From an uncultured Collinsella sp. (GTDB lineage Bacteria > Actinomycetota > Coriobacteriia > Coriobacteriales > Coriobacteriaceae): a stretch of DNA of 10,138 nt. The stretch spans positions 1 to 10,138 of the forward strand of contig CAAELJ010000137.1 in assembly GCA_900756725.1 (NCBI GenBank). Direction: 5' to 3'. The notes beneath the pieces are model-generated. The model had not been told where the DNA came from, did not search any database, and worked only from the letters and a program-made list of their open reading frames with translations. Every line of letters starts with the position of its first letter. The stretch's first letter is position 1. The translations under genes were made by a program, and so were the position numbers. Positions 6,790-10,138 of the stretch are shown here, piece by piece.

Positions 6790-8004
6790 ATGTCACAAGT
6801 TTCTAACACCTCGTTTACAACGACGGTCTCATCAAACGCCATGGCCGTGGTGGACTATCTGTCCAAAAGCATGATGTCGGCGCTGCCGTTTATTGTCTGC
6901 GCGGCGTTGTTTCGCACCGTCGCCGTCATTATGGGCGAAGGCATGCTGGGTCTGTGGTCTGCAGATTCCGATATCTATCGCCTGTTCTACAGTTGGCTCT
7001 ATAACGCCGGCTACTACTTTTTGCCCATCTATCTTGGTTGGGCGGCCGCCCGCCAGCTCGGTTGCTCGGAGCAGCTGGGCATGATGCTGGGCGGCGTATT
7101 GATTGCGCCCGATCTGCTTAAGCTCGTCGATGCCGCATCGACGACGGGGGCATCGATGACTTCCGTATATGGTCTGCTTCCCGCGCCGGTCAATGATTAC
7201 ACGACGACTGTTATTCCGGTTCTTATCTCGGTACCCGTGCTATGGCGGGTGGAGTGTTTCTTTCAGCGCGTTATCCCTAAGGCCGTGGCGTTTTCGTTCG
7301 TTCCGTTTGCGACCATGCTTGTCATGGTTCCGGTTTCGCTGTGTATTACGGCGCCGGCGGGCAGCTATCTGGGCATGCTGTTGGGCCAGCTTATGTTTAT
7401 GCTTGGCAATTCCGGTGGCATCGTGTCGCTGCTCACGCTCATGGGGCTTGCCGCGGGCTGGGAGTTCCTAAAGATCGCCGGCGTCAGCAACGTTGTCCTA
7501 TCGCTTGCGTACGCGCAGTTTATGAGCGTGGGAACGGATTCGTGCATTCTCATTGCCGCGACAATGGCGACGTTCGCCGTTTGGGGCATGCCCTTTGGTG
7601 CGTCGCTCCGCGTTGCGGATAAGGACGAGAAGACGCTCATGCTGGGCTATTCGATCTCGGGCGTGCTTGGCGGCGTAAGCGAGCCGGCGCTGTACGGTTG
7701 CGGCTTTAAATATGGCAGGTGCCTGACGTGCATGGCCATTGGCGGCGCCGTCGGAGGCCTTGTTGCGGCCGTGGGCCACGTTACGGCCTATACCATCGGC
7801 ATGACGAATGTCCTCATGGTCATTGGCTTTGCCACGGGTGGCATCTCGAACCTGCTGTGGTGCTGCGCTGCCGGCGGTGTGGCATTTGCGGTGTCTGCGG
7901 CGCTGAGCTACTGCTTTGGCGTGGTGCCGGCGAAGGGGCAGGCGGCAGAAGACGGAGCCGATTCACCCGAAACCTCGAAGAGCGTGGCCGAAGTAAGCGC
8001 GTAA
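6790..8004 (+). CDS. Solitary PTS EIIC-type sugar permease
   Basis: The 404-residue protein resembles the membrane EIIC domain of the glucose/beta-glucoside/sucrose PTS superfamily, which carries sugar through the inner membrane. Around ten hydrophobic stretches are visible (for example residues 28-48, 66-90, 138-160, 175-200, 335-360 and 365-392), then a hydrophilic tail of about 20 residues. Family-like features are the YYFLPIYLGWAAARQ segment, the YTTTVIPVLISV segment, and GGVSEPALYG with Glu298-Pro299, matching the EIIC GxxEPxxYG motif. No EIIB domain (no phosphorylatable Cys motif) and no EIIA His domain is present in it or elsewhere in the window, so it needs partners encoded elsewhere or works without phosphorylation. 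The substrate cannot be told. The start is 6790 or 6766 (8 residues longer). It begins 40 bases after accDA and ends before a terminator. The link to fatty-acid synthesis is probably only positional. Confidence 0.8.
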   Translation: MSQVSNTSFTTTVSSNAMAVVDYLSKSMMSALPFIVCAALFRTVAVIMGEGMLGLWSADSDIYRLFYSWLYNAGYYFLPIYLGWAAARQLGCSEQLGMMLGGVLIAPDLLKLVDAASTTGASMTSVYGLLPAPVNDYTTTVIPVLISVPVLWRVECFFQRVIPKAVAFSFVPFATMLVMVPVSLCITAPAGSYLGMLLGQLMFMLGNSGGIVSLLTLMGLAAGWEFLKIAGVSNVVLSLAYAQFMSVGTDSCILIAATMATFAVWGMPFGASLRVADKDEKTLMLGYSISGVLGGVSEPALYGCGFKYGRCLTCMAIGGAVGGLVAAVGHVTAYTIGMTNVLMVIGFATGGISNLLWCCAAGGVAFAVSAALSYCFGVVPAKGQAAEDGADSPETSKSVAEVSA

Positions 8005-8007
8005 ACC

Positions 8008-8039
8008 TGTGCGACACAAGGACGATTCCTTTGCCACAT
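8008..8039 (+). repeat. Palindromic element after the EIIC gene, similar to 6744-6774
   Basis: An inner hairpin AAGGA (8018-8022) / TCCTT (8027-8031) with loop CGAT lies inside outer arms TGTG (8008-8011) and CACA (8035-8038). Its pattern, GACA-AAGG-AC-TCC then CACAT, matches the element at 6744-6774 with several mismatches. It starts 4 bases after the EIIC stop codon. Common origin is an inference. Confidence 0.5.
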
Positions 8040-8042
8040 TCC

Positions 8043-8075
8043 AAGGCCGTGGTCCGTGTGGGCTGCGGCCTTTTT
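8043..8075 (+). terminator. Rho-independent terminator after the EIIC gene
   Basis: AAGGCCG (8043-8049) pairs perfectly with CGGCCTT (8066-8072). The stem can extend inward with GC and GU pairs to a small loop near 8056-8059, and a run of five T at 8071-8075 follows. This closes the transcript that contains the EIIC gene and separates it from the CDF gene. Confidence 0.85.
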
Positions 8076-8102
8076 GTATCTGGAGGACAAAGTGGCTACA
8101 CT
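8074..8102 (+). promoter_or_regulatory. Tentative promoter for the CDF transporter gene
   Basis: TTGTAT (8074-8079) and TACACT (8097-8102) are 17 bases apart and fit sigma-70-like -35 and -10 boxes only moderately. A second -10-like hexamer, TACAAT, lies at 8102-8107. A promoter is expected here because a terminator ends directly upstream. The remaining leader to the ATG at 8155 is about 45 bases and shows no obvious riboswitch. Confidence 0.35.
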
Positions 8103-8154
8103 ACAATCCGTTTGAGCAATAGATATATGGGTAGTGCCGTGGGGGCGGATATAG

Positions 8155-9309
8155 ATGGTCGAGTGGATTGTTCGTCGTGCGCAGGGTGACCGTGCGCGCG
8201 TGGGCACGTTGACGGGCGTGGTGTGTATTCTCGCTAATGTTGCACTTTGTGCTGCGAAGGGCGCAATTGGCGTGCTGTCGGGATCGGTTTCGATTGTGGC
8301 GGACGCCATGAACAACTTGTCCGATGCCAGCTCGAATATCGTGAGCGTGCTGGGCTTTAAGCTGGCGAGCAAGCCGGCCGATCCCGAGCATCCTTACGGA
8401 CATGGTCGCTACGAGTATCTTTCTGGCCTGGTCGTGGCGGCGCTCGTGCTGCTGATCGGCCTTGAGCTTATCAAGTCCTCGTTTGAGCGCATCATCCACC
8501 CCGAACCTGTCGAGTTCTCGCTTGCCCTGGTGGCAGTTCTGGCGCTTTCGATGGTTGTAAAGCTGTGGATGGCGGCCCTCAACCAAAAGCTCGGTGATCG
8601 CATTGAGTCCGAGACGCTGCATGCGACGGCTCAGGACTCAAAGAACGATGTTCTTGCTACGGGTGCTGTGCTGGCGTGCGCAATTGTTTCGCAGGTGACG
8701 CACATCAATCTTGACGCATGGGTCGGTCTTGCCGTTGGCGCCTATATTGGCTGGAGCGGCTTTGAGCTTATCCAAGATACGGTGAGTCCGCTTTTGGGCC
8801 AGGCACCCGATCCCAAGTTGGTTAAACACATCCGAGACAAGATCATGAGCTACCCCGGCGTTTTGGGCGTTCATGACCTGATGGTTCACGATTACGGTCC
8901 GGGTAGGAAGTTTGCAAGTGCGCACGCCGAGATGGCGGCCGAGGCCAGCCCGCTGGAAAGTCATGACACGCTCGATAACATAGAGCAGTCGTTTAGGGAC
9001 GAGGACGGCATGATCGTCACGCTCCATTACGATCCCATCGTGACCGACGATTCAAATGTGGCGAGCATGCGCCTGCGCATCAATGCTATGGCTCAAGAGA
9101 TCGATAGCCGCCTTTCGATTCACGATCTGCGTTGCGTGCCGGGTCCCACGCACACCAATGTGATCTTTGACTGCGTGCGTCCCTCGGATTTGAGCATGGA
9201 TGCCGAGGACCTAAAACACGCGCTGGCCCAGAGGGTCGAATCGGAATATCCCAAGTCGATTGCCAAGATTACGATCGATGAAGACTACGTAGGGCATACC
9301 CACGAATAG
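8155..9309 (+). CDS. Cation diffusion facilitator, probable manganese efflux (MntE-like)
   Basis: Members export divalent metal ions from the cytosol, usually by proton antiport as membrane dimers. The 384-residue product has about six membrane segments in residues 15-210, the family block SIVADAMNNLSD, the loop HPYGHGRYEY at 79-88, and a soluble C-terminal domain. The transport-site residues are Asn53 and Asp57 in TM2 and Asp161 and Asp165 in TM5 (QDSKND). Zinc members use His/Asp in TM5, whereas an Asn-Asp/Asp-Asp set is known from manganese exporters such as Streptococcus MntE. The extended C-terminus with VPGPTHTNVIFD fits the longer forms of that branch. The ATG at 8155 has a G-rich site at 8141-8149 at somewhat long spacing. 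The metal is inferred from residues alone. It is probably cotranscribed with the phosphatase gene 39 bases downstream. Confidence 0.88.
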   Translation: MVEWIVRRAQGDRARVGTLTGVVCILANVALCAAKGAIGVLSGSVSIVADAMNNLSDASSNIVSVLGFKLASKPADPEHPYGHGRYEYLSGLVVAALVLLIGLELIKSSFERIIHPEPVEFSLALVAVLALSMVVKLWMAALNQKLGDRIESETLHATAQDSKNDVLATGAVLACAIVSQVTHINLDAWVGLAVGAYIGWSGFELIQDTVSPLLGQAPDPKLVKHIRDKIMSYPGVLGVHDLMVHDYGPGRKFASAHAEMAAEASPLESHDTLDNIEQSFRDEDGMIVTLHYDPIVTDDSNVASMRLRINAMAQEIDSRLSIHDLRCVPGPTHTNVIFDCVRPSDLSMDAEDLKHALAQRVESEYPKSIAKITIDEDYVGHTHE

Positions 9310-9348
9310 GATTGCGCCACGCAAGCTATCGAAGCAGAAGGGGAGAGC

Positions 9349-9975
9349 ATGAAGCGTCTCTATCTACTCCGTCACGGCCAGACGGAATTCAACGTCAAAA
9401 AGCTGGTCCAGGGCCGCTGCGATTCACCTTTGACCGACCTGGGCCGCAAACAAGCGGGAATGGCAGCCGCATGGCTCAAAGCCCACAACGTCGTCCCCGA
9501 CAAAGTGGTCTCCTCACCTTTGGGCCGAGCCATGGCCACGGCAGGCCTCGTCGCAACCGAGCTCCTCGGCCCGGACGCAGCAGTCGAGTCCTGCGAAGGC
9601 ATCATCGAGCGCTGCTACGGCACCTTCGAAGAAGGCCCCCACGACGCCCTGCCCACCGACGTCTGGGATCCGGGCGAGGACCTGGTCCCCTTCGGAGGAG
9701 AGGGAAGCAAAGCGTTACAAGAACGCATGGTAGCCACCCTCACCAATATCATGGGCTCCGAGGGCATCGAAACCCTCTTAGCAGTAAGCCACGGCAGCGC
9801 CAGCCGCCAATTCATCAAGGCTGCAGCTCCAGAGGGCTTCGAGCTCCCAGCAAAACTCCCCAACTGCGCCATCATGATCTTCGGTTTTGAAGAGGCAAAG
9901 CCACAAGCAGAAGGCGAGCCAATGCAATGCCAGTTCACCCTCCAGCAAATAGTGGACCCTCAACAAAGTAATTAG
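9349..9975 (+). CDS. Histidine phosphatase, phosphoglycerate mutase superfamily
   Basis: The 208-residue cytosolic protein belongs to the branch-1 histidine phosphatase superfamily, which forms a phospho-histidine intermediate on a phosphorylated small molecule. The N-terminal motif LLRHGQTEFN holds the nucleophile His9 with Arg8. The further catalytic set is visible: Arg60 in SSPLGRA, Glu87 in IIERCYG, and His148 in VSHGS. The sequence does not separate a phosphoglycerate mutase (GpmB-like) from a broad-specificity phosphatase or a cobalamin-pathway CobC-type enzyme; a phosphatase is the safer call. The ATG at 9349 has AAGGGG at 9338-9343. Synonymous codons end in C or A more often than in the genes upstream, most strongly after about 9480, so its history may differ. 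It follows the CDF gene by 39 bases with no terminator between them. Confidence 0.85.
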   Translation: MKRLYLLRHGQTEFNVKKLVQGRCDSPLTDLGRKQAGMAAAWLKAHNVVPDKVVSSPLGRAMATAGLVATELLGPDAAVESCEGIIERCYGTFEEGPHDALPTDVWDPGEDLVPFGGEGSKALQERMVATLTNIMGSEGIETLLAVSHGSASRQFIKAAAPEGFELPAKLPNCAIMIFGFEEAKPQAEGEPMQCQFTLQQIVDPQQSN

Positions 9976-10037
9976 CTGAGCGAGCAGAGTTAAGCAGACA
10001 TCAACGTGTCGTCTCCCGAGCTTGGCAGAGGGGCGGC
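9976..10037. other. Intergenic stretch with no recognised feature
   Basis: Between the phosphatase stop and the palindrome there is no plausible ORF start with a ribosome-binding site, no T-run and no recognisable promoter. The last bases (10031-10037) are GC-rich and directly abut the AT-rich left arm of the palindrome. Confidence 0.5.
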
Positions 10038-10138
10038 GAAATATATTAAGTTTGTCGCGAGTTCCGCACGCAAAGGAAAGCACTTAATGTGCTTTCCGTC
10101 TTGCGCAGGACTGTAGAGCAGCAAACTTAATATATTTC
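10038..10138. repeat. 101-base compound palindrome with 17-bp perfect arms
   Basis: The left arm GAAATATATTAAGTTTG (10038-10054) is matched exactly in inverted orientation at 10122-10138. Inside it, GGAAAGCAC (10075-10083) and GTGCTTTCC (10089-10097) form a perfect 9-bp hairpin with loop TTAAT. CGCAA (10069-10073) pairs with TTGCG (10101-10105), and TCC (10063-10065) with GGA (10108-10110). The arms are AT-rich while the interior is GC-rich. It could be a miniature palindromic repeat, a structured RNA, or a long terminator; no T-run is seen within the window. The window stops at the final base of the right arm, so how far the symmetry goes is unknown. Confidence 0.85.
10075..10097. other. Perfect 9-bp hairpin at the centre of the palindrome
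   Basis: This stem is centrally placed in the larger inverted repeat. It is followed by GTCTTG rather than a T-run, so intrinsic termination on the + strand is weak. It might still end the CDF-phosphatase transcript, which has no other terminator candidate in the window. Confidence 0.5.

Noticed and set aside
8103..8154. Metal-responsive riboswitch (yybP-ykoY type) before the CDF gene
   Set aside because: It would fit a manganese exporter, but the leader is only about 50 bases and no long paired structure or yybP-ykoY-like conserved loop is visible.
7719..8189. 156-codon + strand frame bridging the EIIC end and the CDF start
   Set aside because: It is an out-of-frame reading that crosses the terminator and has no domain or ribosome-binding site.
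9312..9890. 192-codon + strand frame overlapping the phosphatase gene
   Set aside because: It is a +2 reading of the phosphatase gene, rich in Arg, Pro, Ser and His. The other frame has the complete histidine phosphatase active site and a good ribosome-binding site.

Overview
The window is GC-rich bacterial DNA with every recognisable gene on the + strand. Gene content, the clostridia-like order of the fatty-acid genes, GC-rich codon use and the protein sequences suggest a gut actinobacterium of the class Coriobacteriia, probably a Collinsella relative. That assignment is an inference from pattern recognition, not a database result.

Region 1 (1-6749) is a compact type II fatty-acid synthesis and acetyl-CoA carboxylase operon: fabD (5' end missing), fabG, fabF, accB, fabZ, accC and one accD-accA fusion gene. 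Gaps are 39 bases or less and accC overlaps accDA by 14 bases, so one polycistronic message with translational coupling is likely. AccB carries biotin, AccC carboxylates it, and the AccDA fusion transfers the carboxyl group to acetyl-CoA to make malonyl-CoA. FabD loads malonate onto ACP, FabF condenses, FabG reduces the ketone and FabZ dehydrates. The remaining steps (ACP, FabH, an enoyl-ACP reductase) are not in the window and probably lie upstream.

Region 2 (6744-8075) holds a solitary PTS EIIC-type sugar permease gene with no EIIA or EIIB. It is bracketed by two short, similar palindromic elements (6744-6774 and 8008-8039) and is followed by a clear hairpin-plus-T-run terminator.

Region 3 (8074-9975) is a probable two-gene unit behind a tentative promoter: a cation diffusion facilitator whose metal-site residues (Asn-Asp / Asp-Asp) point to manganese efflux, then a histidine phosphatase of the phosphoglycerate mutase superfamily with noticeably different synonymous codon use.

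Region 4 (9976-10138) has no gene. It holds a 101-base compound palindrome with 17-bp perfect AT-rich arms and a 9-bp inner hairpin, ending exactly at the last base of the window. It is the least explained structure here. I found no clear undescribed multi-gene system. The items most worth checking are this palindrome, the AccDA fusion, the orphan EIIC with its flanking palindromes, and the Mn-type CDF site. No CRISPR array, tRNA, rRNA or transposase gene was seen.
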